Source: Mucilaginibacter rubeus (GTDB taxonomy: Bacteria; Bacteroidota; Bacteroidia; Sphingobacteriales; Sphingobacteriaceae). From it: 64,000 nt of DNA. Positions 38,538-47,753 of this stretch are shown here, in pieces. Both the position numbers and the translations under genes were made by a program. The stretch's first letter is position 1, and every line of letters starts with the position of its first letter. The stretch lies in assembly GCF_003286415.2 (NCBI RefSeq), contig NZ_CP043450.1, positions 4,030,001 to 4,094,000 of the forward strand. The letters run 5' to 3'. The notes beneath the pieces are model-generated. The model did not search any database, had not been told where the DNA came from, and was given only the letters and a program-made list of their open reading frames with translations.

Positions 38538-39329
38538 TTAATCAATTTGTTCAAGCGGTAAATCACTTACTGTGGTTGCACGCGTGTAAAAATCTTTAAC
38601 TAATGAGTTAAGATGCCGTTTTAAGCGTGTCTTTTCTTTTTTCAACGCCTCTACCAGTTGCTCATTTTCGGCTTCCCCTGTTGCAAATAAAGCGATCGCG
38701 ACTTCCTTATCGTGCCACTCACCAATAATATCCTGCACCTCATCCAGATAAGCAATATTAAAAGGTTGATTAAGCACCGGCTTAACCAGCTTATAATTAT
38801 AAATGAGCATTTTTAACTGCTTGCGGCAGGCATGTAAAGCGGTATCCGCATAAGGCGGGGCAAGGCAAACAGCAAGCTGCTCCAATTGCTGCCTGTAATA
38901 AAAATCAATATGGATATCGCTGATTTTCGGGATAACTTTTTTGAGTTTGCGACGGGCCCGACGCAGGCGTTGCAGGTGTTTAACCGCCTCAGAACGGAAA
39001 TCATGAGCAGATTGCTTCATAAACTTGCGTTGGCCTTCCATCATTTCAGGCTGCGCGATTAAAAACTGCTTTGTTAATTCGAGGTTGATATAGGCATTCC
39101 TGATCTCTCCTGCCGCTTTAAATAACTTGCGCACCGGCTTTAGTTCCTTTTCTAATTGTTTAACGGGCAAACCACTGTCTGCCAATACCAAAAAGGCCCT
39201 TAATTTTTTAACTTGTACCCTGAAACGGTGCAGATCTTCCTGTTTGCCTTTTTTATCAAAAGCTTTTAGGTGCGAACGGAGGTTTGTCCACTCGCCCTCA
39301 AAGTATAAAAGTTCTTCTTTCAATTTCAT
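38538..39329 (-). CDS. CHAD domain-containing protein
   Basis: A 263-residue helical protein of the CHAD family, whose members bind polyphosphate through conserved basic residues. The family start 'LHRFRVQVKKLRAFL' is clear, and Arg/Lys-rich helices follow ('HLQRLRRARRKLKKVIPKI', 'EWHDKEVAIALF'). No CYTH triphosphatase domain is attached, unlike many CHAD proteins. I chose ATG 39329 (start 'MKLKEELLYFEGEW'); an ATG at 39362 would add 11 residues. It is convergent with the hydrolase gene. Confidence 0.88.
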   Translation of the reverse strand: MKLKEELLYFEGEWTNLRSHLKAFDKKGKQEDLHRFRVQVKKLRAFLVLADSGLPVKQLEKELKPVRKLFKAAGEIRNAYINLELTKQFLIAQPEMMEGQRKFMKQSAHDFRSEAVKHLQRLRRARRKLKKVIPKISDIHIDFYYRQQLEQLAVCLAPPYADTALHACRKQLKMLIYNYKLVKPVLNQPFNIAYLDEVQDIIGEWHDKEVAIALFATGEAENEQLVEALKKEKTRLKRHLNSLVKDFYTRATTVSDLPLEQID

Positions 39330-39585
39330 GCTGGGGATCCTATCACAATATTTATTATACAAGATAAGGAAAAATTAATTCAATCAGGTTTAGCTCGCTG
39401 ACGGAAACTCTGTATCCTTCAAAAGACGAGTATCACAACCGGAAAAAAGTAATTGAGTATGACTATATGACCAATTCAGGAGCAGAAATGTCCGTTTAAA
39501 GTATAATATGGCCTGACTCATCACTATAATATTCTGTTACAGGCAAATGCGGTTGTAGCTTTACTAAAAATTAAAACCCAAAGCT

Positions 39586-39996
39586 ATGAAAACTAATAAA
39601 AATAGACTGGCTACAGTCATCATTATCGCCATCCTGGCCATTTTTACACTGCCTGCATCATCTCAGGCACAGCAGAAAATAAGCGGTCGTACCGAATTGC
39701 AACGTCATGACCTCAGCATTCCCAACCACGAAATGGTACAAATCCGTGTAGATATTGAAAAAGGTCAATCCTATCCACAGCACAAACACCCCGGCGAAGA
39801 AATTATTTATGTACTTGAAGGCGTGTTAGAATACCAGGTAGAGGGCAAACAACCGGCAACGCTAAAAGCAGGTGATGTTTTGTTTATCCCTTACGGAACG
39901 GTGCATGCGGTAAAAAATGTGGGCGACACCAAGGCAGTTGAACTTGCTACTTATATTGTTGAAAAAGACAAGCCGCTTGTTACGCTTATAAAGTAA
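39586..39996 (+). CDS. Exported cupin-domain protein
   Basis: A 136-residue protein with a signal peptide (about 1-29, ending 'SSQAQQ') and one cupin barrel. Metal ligands are visible: two His and one Glu in 'YPQHKHPGEEIIYVLEG' and a later His in 'IPYGTVHAVKN'. The fold suits a small metal-dependent enzyme or binding protein in the periplasm. It is monocistronic and ends before a palindromic repeat. No specific reaction can be named. Confidence 0.87.
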   Translation: MKTNKNRLATVIIIAILAIFTLPASSQAQQKISGRTELQRHDLSIPNHEMVQIRVDIEKGQSYPQHKHPGEEIIYVLEGVLEYQVEGKQPATLKAGDVLFIPYGTVHAVKNVGDTKAVELATYIVEKDKPLVTLIK

Positions 39997-40020
39997 AAAG
40001 GGGTTAAAGCTGAATAACAC

Positions 40021-40104
40021 GCGTCATTGCGAGGAACGAAGCAATCCCAAACTATACAGGGCCAACCTGCTAATCGGGGATTGCTTCGTTCCTCGCAATG
40101 ACGC
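40021..40104. repeat. Palindromic intergenic repeat, family A, copy 2
   Basis: A perfect 28-base inverted repeat (40021-40048 with 40077-40104) with a 28-base loop. The arms read GCGTCATTGCGAGGAACGAA onward. The loop contains ACTATACAGGG, the reverse complement of the CTGTATAG seen in copies 1, 3 and 5, so this copy lies in the opposite orientation. It sits between the convergent cupin and rhamnosidase genes. Confidence 0.95.
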
Positions 40105-40133
40105 TATCTTATTTTATCGGGCACAGAAAACAA

Positions 40134-43100
40134 TCACAAGCTCGATTTAAACTGATAAGAGCCGGGCATTAATTTATAAACAGCTTTGCCACCTTCAAAC
40201 CTGACAAAACTGATACCTTTTGCACCGGTAGTAGGTTTACCACCTTCAGTTACCTGTTTAGCAGTGCTTGCAGGCAACAATAATGTTGCCGAAGTATTTG
40301 CAGGCACCGTAGCATTATAAGTTAATGTTTTGCCACTTACAGACCAACTGCTGTTTATCCTGCCATAAGGCGAATCATAGGATCCTTTTGCCCAGGTCAT
40401 CCCCCCGGTAGGATCAGGCTCTGGTTGCAGGATAAACTTTTTAAAGCCTGGTTCATCGCGTTGGATGCCGATGGAATAAGCCAGCATCCATTGGCCGATA
40501 GCACCGAATGAATAATGATTGAATGAGTTCATACTGTTATTTCCACCGAAACCATTCTCTACGGTATAGCCGTTCAGTCTTTCCCAAATGGTTGTAGCAC
40601 CCTGATCGATAGCGTACAGCCATGACGGGTAATGTTCGTTTTGCAGTAGTTTATAGGCCAGATCTGAATGCCCATGATCAGAAAGCGCCTTGCTGATGCC
40701 GGCGGTACCTACAAAGCCTGTCATCAAAGAATAAGCCGGGCGAACAATTCCCTGGTCGTCCTTATTTTCACGCTCAACAGCGGCTGCCAGATTTTTTGCC
40801 ATGTCGCTGATATTGTCTGTGTTGAACACCCCGAGCGCCAAACCAGTAGCATAAGCGGTTTGGGTATCCGATTCTTTAAACTCCTTTTTGCCCGGTTCGC
40901 CAAACATACCGCCGCCAATCAAACCAACTGCCTTTTTATCGGCATTAACAAAGGTTTTATTAAAGAATGCTTTACGCTCATCGTATTTCTTCCTGAACTT
41001 TTCGGCATCGTCTTTCTTCCCTAAAATAGCCGCAACCTTCGCCATAATTCCCAGATCATAAACATGATATGCAGTAACCGGGAAAGCGGTGCCCAGTTGC
41101 ATATACTGCGGACCAAGCCAATCACCGAGTACACCATCAGTACTGAAGCCTGTTTTAGGATCGACTGTCGAATCCACATAATCCATATACTTGCTCATGG
41201 CATCATAATGCTCGGCAAGCAGGGCTACGTCATTGTATTGCTGATAGGTTTCCCAAGCAACAGTGATCCCGGCGCTTCCCCAGATCACACCACCAAAACC
41301 ACCACCTACTGGGGCTATGTCAGTAAACCTGCCCTGCTCGGTCTGCATATCGCGCATGGCCAGCATATGTCTGCGCAAAAACTGATCGGCATTGGATACA
41401 TAAGTGGCAGTACGCGAAAAGATGCTGATATCGCCCGACCAACCCATCCGCTCGTTCCTTTGGGGGCAATCTGTAGGTATGGTTAAAAAGTTATCGATGT
41501 TTGACCAGGTCAAGTTTGACCATAGTTTATTCACTTTCGGGTTGGAGGTAGCATAATCGGCCGTTAGTTTCTTTACCGAACTGATTGCCAGTCCCTGCAC
41601 ATCGTTAAGCGGCAACGGACTATCAATACCGGTAATCTCAATATACTGATACCCGTGCGAAGTAAAATGCGGCTGAAACACCTGTTCACCATCCTTCATG
41701 ATATAAAGATCCTGGCTTAGGGCTGCACGGTAATTCTCGGTCATAATCATGCCTACATTTTTGCCGGATTCTTTGAGATCTGGGTACAGGATCTCAGCAT
41801 AGCGAAAAGTGAGTTTCTTGCCGGCAATACCATTTTTGATGCTGATTTTAGGCACTCCCACAAAGTTCTGCCCCATATCATAAACATACACGCCTTTTCT
41901 AACTTCCTTGACTGCTTTTGCAGTCAGCGTTTTATAAATGCCTGCTGATGTTCCGATCTGTCCGATCAGCGAAATATCACCAAACTCAAGCGGGATCTTT
42001 TTTCCGAAGTAATCAGTCTCATCGCCTGTATAAGTTGTCCCCTTAAGCGATATTGATGTGGCCTTTTGCCAGTCGTGATCATCATAAGTTGCCGTATTCC
42101 AATTTTTAACAGCTGCCTCTCTTGTAGCGTCATCAACCTCGCCCATATCTAAACTGCTATAAACTACAGGGCCATGATTAAAATATTTCCAATTTTTTTC
42201 GTTGGTTTTGATCACATCCTCCGAACCATCGGCATAGGTAATTACCAGTTTAGCCAGCAGCGATTGCCTGTCGCCAAAATGGTTCCAGATCGAACCGTAG
42301 CTTAGCAGGCCACTCCACCACCCTTCGCCAAGCATGGCGCCAATAGCGTTTTGCCCTTTACCTATCATGGAGGTTACATCATAAGTTTGGTAAAGGTGGG
42401 TTTTGTTGTATTGGGTAAGCCCAGGGTTATAATAATCATTCCCCACCCTTTTACCGTTCAGATAAACCTCATAAATACCTCTCGCGGTTACATAAAGCCG
42501 TGCTTTGGCAATTGCTTTATCCGTGTTAAATACCGAGCGCAGCATTGGCATAGCATTGCGGCTTGGGTCGGCAAGGACAAAAGCTCCCGCGTTCCCGCCG
42601 TTCAGTTCATATTTTCCATCTTTTATAGTTAAGCCTGATGTAGCCGAAGCAACCGCTTCCCTAAAAATGCCACTATAATTATTTGCCTCAGGCTTTTCGC
42701 TGAACAAGGTATTACGTGGCGACCTGATATTGGAAACCGATAACTCAGAAAACGCCGCTTTTTGCCCTTTATCTGCAGAGAAACCGATTTCACCCAACAT
42801 GCCGTACGAGATCACATCATGACCCGCCCCCAGTGGGTTGAGCGTAATTACAGCTCCACGATTGGCCGGTACCGGCTTGGCAACAGCTACACCGCTTTTC
42901 TCGTCGGCAATAAATGTTTTATCATCATCAACAGTAAATGTGAGCGTACCAAATTCATTATGGATTTGGATGGCGTGCGGTTTGTTCTTATTGCCATTGC
43001 CAATCAGGTCGGTTTTTATCCGGAAGCTTTTAAAAACTTTATCTGAGGTATCCTTATCAGAGTATCCAGCACGGTATACATTAATGTTCGCGTTACCACC

Positions 43101-43775
43101 CTGCGCCAGACCTGAAATATCCAGCTCAACCTTAAAGTATGATTGATTTTTTTTATTTGCCAGTTGAAAGATATTTTTATTGCTATCCATCAAACGCGGA
43201 TCATTGGCTGCAAAAACAATACTCGCTTTTGAGCTGCCCTCGGCAATGGTTATTTTATACTTCAGGTTATACAGCGGCAGATAATGCGCATAAAGCACAA
43301 GGTCATCATCCCCGCCTCCTATCCATTGCGCGCCATCCCAGGCCGACATGCCGGTATCCATCAGCCCGGTTTCAAACCATGAGCTGGCGGATGAAACACC
43401 GCCCGTTTGATCCCATACGTTCACCGTCCAGCTATAACGGGTTGTGGCTTTGAGTACAGAGCCTGCATAAACCACAGCTAAAGCTGCTCCACTTTTCATT
43501 TTGGCGCTGTTCCAAGCCACTTTTCCCTGTGCATCTTTTACCGTAATTTGATAGGCCGTCTGGGTGTATCCCCTCGCCCCTTCGGGCGCAAGCATCTGCC
43601 AGCTAAACCGGGGCAGTTTAACATCAATGCCAATAGGATGCTCCGTGTACTCTACCTGCAGGTTAACAATTCTGGTTCCTTTCGCTGCAGCATAAAGGTT
43701 AATGCATGTGAATGAAAATAACAGCAATAAAATAAAGGCAGCCGATGGGGCTATCGAGGCGCGACTTTTTATCAT
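40134..43775 (-). CDS. Alpha-L-rhamnosidase, glycoside hydrolase family 78
   Basis: A 1213-residue exported enzyme that removes terminal L-rhamnose from plant glycosides or pectin. The signal peptide (about 1-30) ends near 'NLYAAAKG'. The N-terminal 'NLQVEYTEHPIGIDVKLPRF', beta-sandwich domains ('VYLNGKRVGNDYYNPGLTQY') and the catalytic (alpha/alpha)6 barrel follow in GH78 order. The active-site stretch 'DCPQRNERMGWSGDISIFSR' is exact for the family, and 'TIWERLNGYTVENGFGGNN' supplies the other acid. An unusual beta-rich insert at about residues 170-360 ('IVFAANDPRLMDSNKNIFQL') lengthens it beyond most relatives. The gene is monocistronic. Confidence 0.94.
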   Translation of the reverse strand: MIKSRASIAPSAAFILLLLFSFTCINLYAAAKGTRIVNLQVEYTEHPIGIDVKLPRFSWQMLAPEGARGYTQTAYQITVKDAQGKVAWNSAKMKSGAALAVVYAGSVLKATTRYSWTVNVWDQTGGVSSASSWFETGLMDTGMSAWDGAQWIGGGDDDLVLYAHYLPLYNLKYKITIAEGSSKASIVFAANDPRLMDSNKNIFQLANKKNQSYFKVELDISGLAQGGNANINVYRAGYSDKDTSDKVFKSFRIKTDLIGNGNKNKPHAIQIHNEFGTLTFTVDDDKTFIADEKSGVAVAKPVPANRGAVITLNPLGAGHDVISYGMLGEIGFSADKGQKAAFSELSVSNIRSPRNTLFSEKPEANNYSGIFREAVASATSGLTIKDGKYELNGGNAGAFVLADPSRNAMPMLRSVFNTDKAIAKARLYVTARGIYEVYLNGKRVGNDYYNPGLTQYNKTHLYQTYDVTSMIGKGQNAIGAMLGEGWWSGLLSYGSIWNHFGDRQSLLAKLVITYADGSEDVIKTNEKNWKYFNHGPVVYSSLDMGEVDDATREAAVKNWNTATYDDHDWQKATSISLKGTTYTGDETDYFGKKIPLEFGDISLIGQIGTSAGIYKTLTAKAVKEVRKGVYVYDMGQNFVGVPKISIKNGIAGKKLTFRYAEILYPDLKESGKNVGMIMTENYRAALSQDLYIMKDGEQVFQPHFTSHGYQYIEITGIDSPLPLNDVQGLAISSVKKLTADYATSNPKVNKLWSNLTWSNIDNFLTIPTDCPQRNERMGWSGDISIFSRTATYVSNADQFLRRHMLAMRDMQTEQGRFTDIAPVGGGFGGVIWGSAGITVAWETYQQYNDVALLAEHYDAMSKYMDYVDSTVDPKTGFSTDGVLGDWLGPQYMQLGTAFPVTAYHVYDLGIMAKVAAILGKKDDAEKFRKKYDERKAFFNKTFVNADKKAVGLIGGGMFGEPGKKEFKESDTQTAYATGLALGVFNTDNISDMAKNLAAAVERENKDDQGIVRPAYSLMTGFVGTAGISKALSDHGHSDLAYKLLQNEHYPSWLYAIDQGATTIWERLNGYTVENGFGGNNSMNSFNHYSFGAIGQWMLAYSIGIQRDEPGFKKFILQPEPDPTGGMTWAKGSYDSPYGRINSSWSVSGKTLTYNATVPANTSATLLLPASTAKQVTEGGKPTTGAKGISFVRFEGGKAVYKLMPGSYQFKSSL

Positions 43776-43955
43776 AGTTGGGTTTACAGTAAAAATAATT
43801 GGTTAAAGCAATATGCATATTAAATAGCGCTTAACTGTCCCCTACTTACCCCCTGATATGTAATTTTCTTGCATACCATGGCCCCATAATGTTATCGGTA
43901 CCAAGCTCCAATATTCTATCGGGGGCTTGGTGTTATTTTAGCCCTCAAATCCCCC

Positions 43956-45062
43956 TTACCCAAGCTTTTTCCGCAACCACTTCCTAACCGGCTCATCATA
44001 CCATTTCAGTGCGACGTAGGCTAAACCAATTCCACCTATCAAAATAAGTAACGCGTAGGGCCAGGCTTGTGCAATGGTGATGCCCTTGTTATTGCTGATC
44101 CAGGCTACGTAAAAGTAAACCAGTGGATAATGTACCAGGTAAAGCGGATAGGATATGTCACCCAGGAATTTGCAGATCTTGTTCTCGCGTTGAGTTTGCA
44201 ACACGCCACTGGCGCCAAGGTATACGATAACCGGGAAAACGATGATGATACAAACCGATTCATAGATCCCGTTCATCCAAACGTGCTCGGCACCGCCAAT
44301 GCGCGGCATATACAGTACAATGGCCACTAAAAGACTGCACCATAAAAAAGCGTTTTTAATTTGAGTTGGCTTAACTATGCGTGAAAGTAACAAACCGGCA
44401 AAGAAAGGGTATATGGTACGGGTTATCCCGATCCTGACCTGCTCTACATTCAACGTCCAGCCACCGCTGACATCGCCATTACTAATAGCCAGGTGTGCAA
44501 GCGCGATAGCGGCAATGCCAACCAGGATACTTAATGCCGTTTTAGAAAATTTCCTGATCCAGACAGCATAAAGAATGTTGGCAATGTATTCGAAAAATAA
44601 CGACCAGCCCACGCTATTCATCGGGTGCATCTCCTCCCATCCACGGATATCAAGCGATAGCGGCACCGGCAGAATAGTATAACCGATCAGCGTTACCAGC
44701 AGCATTTTCCAAACCGGAACGGTATGAATGAGCGGCCAAAGTGTAGAATCTGTAAAATAAAACCCGATAGCGCCGAGGGTCATCCCTAAAACCACCATGG
44801 GTTGCAGACGTTCGATACGACGTTTGAAAAAACTGCCGACAGTCATTTTATGCCAACGGTCGTCATATGCATAGCCAATCACGAAGCCTGATAGTAAAAA
44901 GAAAAAGTCGACAGCGAGATAGCCGTGATTGACAAGATTATCTAAATGACCGGTTGCTAAAGGCTCAGTTAAGTGAAAGGTTACCACGATTATGGCCGCG
45001 ACGCCGCGAAGGCCATCTAAGATGGGATAGTGTGGCTTGGTGGCCAGCTCATTATTGTTCAT
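43956..45062 (-). CDS. Acyltransferase family 3 (OafA/YrhL-like) membrane protein
   Basis: A 368-residue inner-membrane acyltransferase with about ten helices. It starts with the family signature 'YPILDGLRGVAAIIVVTFHL', where the His is catalytic, followed by 'GYLAVDFFFLLSGFVIGYAY'. Later segments include 'FLGDISYPLYLVHYPLVYFY' and end with a basic tail. Such proteins transfer acetyl or other acyl groups to surface glycans. It lies 180 bases upstream of the rhamnosidase start on the same strand and has the repeat-rich spacer upstream. The acceptor is unknown. Confidence 0.92.
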   Translation of the reverse strand: MNNNELATKPHYPILDGLRGVAAIIVVTFHLTEPLATGHLDNLVNHGYLAVDFFFLLSGFVIGYAYDDRWHKMTVGSFFKRRIERLQPMVVLGMTLGAIGFYFTDSTLWPLIHTVPVWKMLLVTLIGYTILPVPLSLDIRGWEEMHPMNSVGWSLFFEYIANILYAVWIRKFSKTALSILVGIAAIALAHLAISNGDVSGGWTLNVEQVRIGITRTIYPFFAGLLLSRIVKPTQIKNAFLWCSLLVAIVLYMPRIGGAEHVWMNGIYESVCIIIVFPVIVYLGASGVLQTQRENKICKFLGDISYPLYLVHYPLVYFYVAWISNNKGITIAQAWPYALLILIGGIGLAYVALKWYDEPVRKWLRKKLG

Positions 45063-45151
45063 TAATAAATTTAGATTTGCAGGATAAGAATTAAAATCGG
45101 CGCAAAATATAAAAAAAATGCATCTATCAAGTAGAAAATCGATTTATCATA

Positions 45152-45217
45152 TCATTGTTGCAAGGAAGGATGGTCGCTCTGTATAGCATGCGATTGCTTC
45201 GTTACTCGCAATGACAT
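45152..45217. repeat. Family A palindromic repeat, degenerate copy 3
   Basis: The right arm CGATTGCTTCGTTACTCGCA plus ATGAC and the inner CTCTGTATAG match the other copies. The left arm has decayed to CATTGTTGCAAGGAAGGATG. It lies upstream of the acyltransferase gene. Confidence 0.75.
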
Positions 45218-45228
45218 AATTAAAAATG

Positions 45229-45311
45229 GGGTAATGCTGAGCCTGTCGAAGCATAGCGGGCCATGCCTCTGCGCGCGACCCTTCGACATGCTACCCATGA
45301 CATAATTAAAA
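45229..45311. repeat. Second-type inverted repeat with short direct repeats
   Basis: Contains GTAATGCTGAGCCTGTCGAA near 45230-45250 and CCCTTCGACATGCTACCCAT near 45279-45298, partly complementary arms (TGTCGAAG with CTTCGACA). This matches a second dispersed repeat type known to me from Bacteroidota genomes. The 15-base word ATGACATAATTAAAA occurs on both sides, at 45211-45225 and 45297-45311. Confidence 0.65.
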
Positions 45312-45537
45312 TCGGATGTTTTTCGCAGCAGATCAGCTTCGGGTGAAAACGGGCAGAACAATGCGGGGAATGTGCGGCTGCAGGGGCATAGCAAGTTTTT
45401 GCAGAAGCTGGGGATAGGGCGAATCGGGGCAAAATAATTGCAGCCCGTGGTTCTGTTCGTTTTGCAGGGCAAAGGCCGGGCGGCGGGTTGGAGGGAAGGA
45501 TGAGCGCAAAGAAGCCTTTCTGCTGCAAGCCCTTTTG

Positions 45538-45563
45538 GGTACTTTTGTGGCGACAAAAGTACC
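45538..45563. repeat. Perfect hairpin GGTACTTTTG...CAAAAGTACC
   Basis: A ten-base perfect inverted repeat (45538-45547 with 45554-45563) with the six-base loop TGGCGA. It stands at the edge of the GC-rich block (about 45315-45600) and would form a stable stem-loop on either strand. It is probably the tip of a longer dispersed element. Confidence 0.8.
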
Positions 45564-45610
45564 TGGCCCCGCGCGGCCAAGAGCGCGACGATGTAAGTTC
45601 AATACAACAA

Positions 45611-45657
45611 TAGTCATTACCTGCCTCTGTGCGATTGCTTCGTGCCTCGCAATGACG
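45611..45657. repeat. Family A palindromic repeat, half copy 4
   Basis: The right arm GCGATTGCTTCGTGCCTCGC plus AATGACG is intact. The left side keeps only AGTCATTACCTGCCTCTGTG, so most of the hairpin is lost. It lies just downstream of the YncE-like gene on its strand. Confidence 0.75.
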
Positions 45658-45727
45658 CGGCGGATATGTCATTTAGCCTTTGCAGATCTCTATTTTCTCC
45701 CACTCAGCGCGAGAGGCGCATTTTTTT

Positions 45728-46834
45728 TCATCGCCTAACTGCCCAGGCTAAACCATCTGCCCCGCGAATATCAATATGCCCGCTTACTTCTAATTTTTCA
45801 AGATCAACCACGGCCACATAGTTATCAGAAGTGCAACCTATAAAGGCGCGTGATCCGTCATCATCTACCAGGATGCCCGCCGCGCCGCGGCCGGTATTTA
45901 TGCGTTTTATTTCCCGGTGCGATGCCGCGTCAAAAATAAACAGATCACCTGTCCGGAGACTGGTAACCAATACCCGTTTGCCATCAGGCGTAAACTGAAG
46001 ACGGTTGGCTCCCACAACCTTCGCATCAATTGTAGCGGTTACTTTTTTGGCTGTAACATCAATAACTGAAATGTTACCATCTTCGGCACCTGCAGTCCAC
46101 AATTCACGGCCATCGGGTGATACATCAAAACCTTCAGACCCTTTGGCCACCGGAATAACAGTTTGCACCCATTCCTGACGTGCCGGAGGTGCAAATCCGG
46201 GCGGTGGTGTCGCTCCGGCTGGAGGGGTTGGTCCGGGCGGAGGACCTGCCGGTTTACTCGGGCTATCTGTCAAAATACTTACAGTTGCCGAGTTTACATT
46301 AGTAGTATAAACCTGTTTCCCATCTGCAGTAACATAGATCATGTGTGTTCTGTCCTGCCCTGTTCCCATAGCCCAATCAAATTTACCTGTTGCCGGATCA
46401 TAACGGCCAACAGCTTTAGCTCCTTCTGCCGAAAACCACACTTTACCTGCAGCAAAGGTTAAGCCATGCGGCCCCATTAACGGCCTGGTATCAAGCGCGG
46501 GTAAAGCTTTTTGTGCTACAAGGTCAATCACGCTAAGCTCGTGCAGGCTCCCGCCGCCATAAATGGATACATAAGCCGTTTTCCCGTCAGCCGAGGCGAT
46601 AACCTCATGCGGATCGGAACCTACGGGCACACTGGCTATAACCTTCAGCGTAACCGGATCGATAACAGACAGGGTATGATCACTTTTAGAAAGCGCAAGC
46701 AGCGTGCGCGATGGTGTTGACTGTGCCTTACATCTGGCGGCAATAAAAACTATCAACAGAAAACTTAAAGTAAACAATTTACTCAGGCTGGACTTTGCAG
46801 TTTTAAAAGCCAGGTTACGTGTAGTTTTATTCAT
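45728..46834 (-). CDS. YncE-like beta-propeller protein
   Basis: A 368-residue exported protein with a signal segment (about 1-38, ending 'ARCKAQ') and seven-bladed YVTN/YncE-type propeller repeats, such as 'TVSILTDSPSK', 'SVIDVTAKKVTATIDAKVVG' and 'AVVDLEKLEVSGHIDIRGAD'. A Pro-rich stretch of about 30 residues (about 196-225, with 'PAGPPPGPTPPAGATPPPGF') interrupts one blade. The family is a periplasmic or surface protein, often taken for a binding scaffold; its function is not settled. The gene appears monocistronic. Confidence 0.85.
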   Translation of the reverse strand: MNKTTRNLAFKTAKSSLSKLFTLSFLLIVFIAARCKAQSTPSRTLLALSKSDHTLSVIDPVTLKVIASVPVGSDPHEVIASADGKTAYVSIYGGGSLHELSVIDLVAQKALPALDTRPLMGPHGLTFAAGKVWFSAEGAKAVGRYDPATGKFDWAMGTGQDRTHMIYVTADGKQVYTTNVNSATVSILTDSPSKPAGPPPGPTPPAGATPPPGFAPPARQEWVQTVIPVAKGSEGFDVSPDGRELWTAGAEDGNISVIDVTAKKVTATIDAKVVGANRLQFTPDGKRVLVTSLRTGDLFIFDAASHREIKRINTGRGAAGILVDDDGSRAFIGCTSDNYVAVVDLEKLEVSGHIDIRGADGLAWAVRR

Positions 46835-47080
46835 AGGGCTTACAGATTGGAGAACGGTTTATAACTCGATGAAGGATATGACCATAAGAACTGATCTCTC
46901 CTTAAAACAAATATACTGATCCCCTAAATTGTTTTCCCTGCCAACGGCATACAAATCGACGATAACCAGAACGTTACCTATTACGACTCATTTTTAATAG
47001 ACCAGCCGCCGTAAAACTGAGATGAAAGCTATTGCCTATCTACTATCCGCTCCATATATTTATGTAAGCAATTCCCCTCA

Positions 47081-47467
47081 ATGAATCAGGCATATATCGC
47101 AGGCATCGCTCCATTCTTTATCGTTCATAACGTCACGGCTTCACTTTCGTTTTATGGTGAAATGCTCAACTTTGAAACTGTTTTCCAGGAACCTGCTCAT
47201 GATCCGTTTTTTGCCATTGTGCAGCGCGATGGAGCTATGATCTTTCTTAAGGCGGTAGAGGCAGATCCGCTTCCTAATTCCAGTCGTGCCCGGGATGCCC
47301 GTTGGGATGCTTATGTAAGCGTTCCTAACCCGGATATACTCGCTGCAGAATTCATATCACGGGATGTTACTTTCACCCAACCATTACAGGATACACACGA
47401 CGGCCTGCGTGGTTTTGAGCTGGCAGATACCGATGGTTATATCCTGTTTTTTGGCAGGCCACTGTAA
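47081..47467 (+). CDS. VOC-superfamily (glyoxalase/bleomycin-resistance-like) protein
   Basis: A 128-residue single-domain protein with the paired beta-alpha-beta modules of the VOC fold: 'APFFIVHNVTASLSFYGEML' and 'WDAYVSVPNPDILAAEF', ending in 'GLRGFELADTDGYILFFGRP'. The Glu/Asp positions expected for metal binding are partly present ('FELADTDG'). Members include glyoxalases, dioxygenases and antibiotic-binding proteins, so the activity cannot be named. It is followed 43 bases later by a small unknown gene. Confidence 0.86.
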   Translation: MNQAYIAGIAPFFIVHNVTASLSFYGEMLNFETVFQEPAHDPFFAIVQRDGAMIFLKAVEADPLPNSSRARDARWDAYVSVPNPDILAAEFISRDVTFTQPLQDTHDGLRGFELADTDGYILFFGRPL

Positions 47468-47510
47468 CGGTCTAACTGCTAACAGGTACACTTTTTGCCG
47501 CTGGTATAGC

Positions 47511-47753
47511 ATGGATCAACATTATTTACTGAACTCCGTAGATGGGGTAGACGTTATTTTAATTCCGGGTTCAGGCAGCAGCGTGTGTGTGTTTGACCCG
47601 GGAGCACAGCCCAGTCCGGGTTTACCAGAACCGCTCAGGGCCACTATTTTGGATAAAGAACTGGCTTTTCAGCAAACAGGCGGCGTTACCATTTCAGAAG
47701 AGGAACTACTGAAGGTTATTCGCTGGTATAGTTACCGCAAAACGTTTTCCTGA
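47511..47753 (+). CDS. Small protein of unknown function
   Basis: An 80-residue acidic protein starting at ATG 47511 ('MDQHYLLNSVDGVDVILIPG'). The frame is open to 47364 but that part overlaps the VOC gene and does not look coding. It has a Gly/Ser/Pro-rich middle and a helical end ('TISEEELLKVIRWYSYRKTF'). No signal peptide, membrane helix or known family was recognised. It probably shares a transcript with the VOC gene. Confidence 0.5.
   Translation: MDQHYLLNSVDGVDVILIPGSGSSVCVFDPGAQPSPGLPEPLRATILDKELAFQQTGGVTISEEELLKVIRWYSYRKTFS

Larger units (their letters stand above)
45063..45727. other. Repeat-rich spacer without genes
   Basis: A 665-base region between the acyltransferase start and the YncE-like stop. 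It holds two part-copies of the family A palindromic repeat, a second repeat type, a 15-base direct repeat, a perfect hairpin and a GC-rich block. Several ORFs run through it on the minus strand in all three frames; their translations are Pro-, Cys- and Arg-rich and look like no protein family, so I treat them as non-coding. Confidence 0.75.

Noticed and set aside
43900..43931. Hairpin ACCAAGC...GCTTGGT near the acyltransferase stop
   Set aside because: The stem is only seven bases with a long loop, and there is no T-run in the direction of the acyltransferase transcript.
45152..45672. Three overlapping minus-strand ORFs of 94-150 residues
   Set aside because: They share the same DNA in three frames, are Pro/Cys/Arg-rich and cover repeat sequence; absence of stops follows from base composition.
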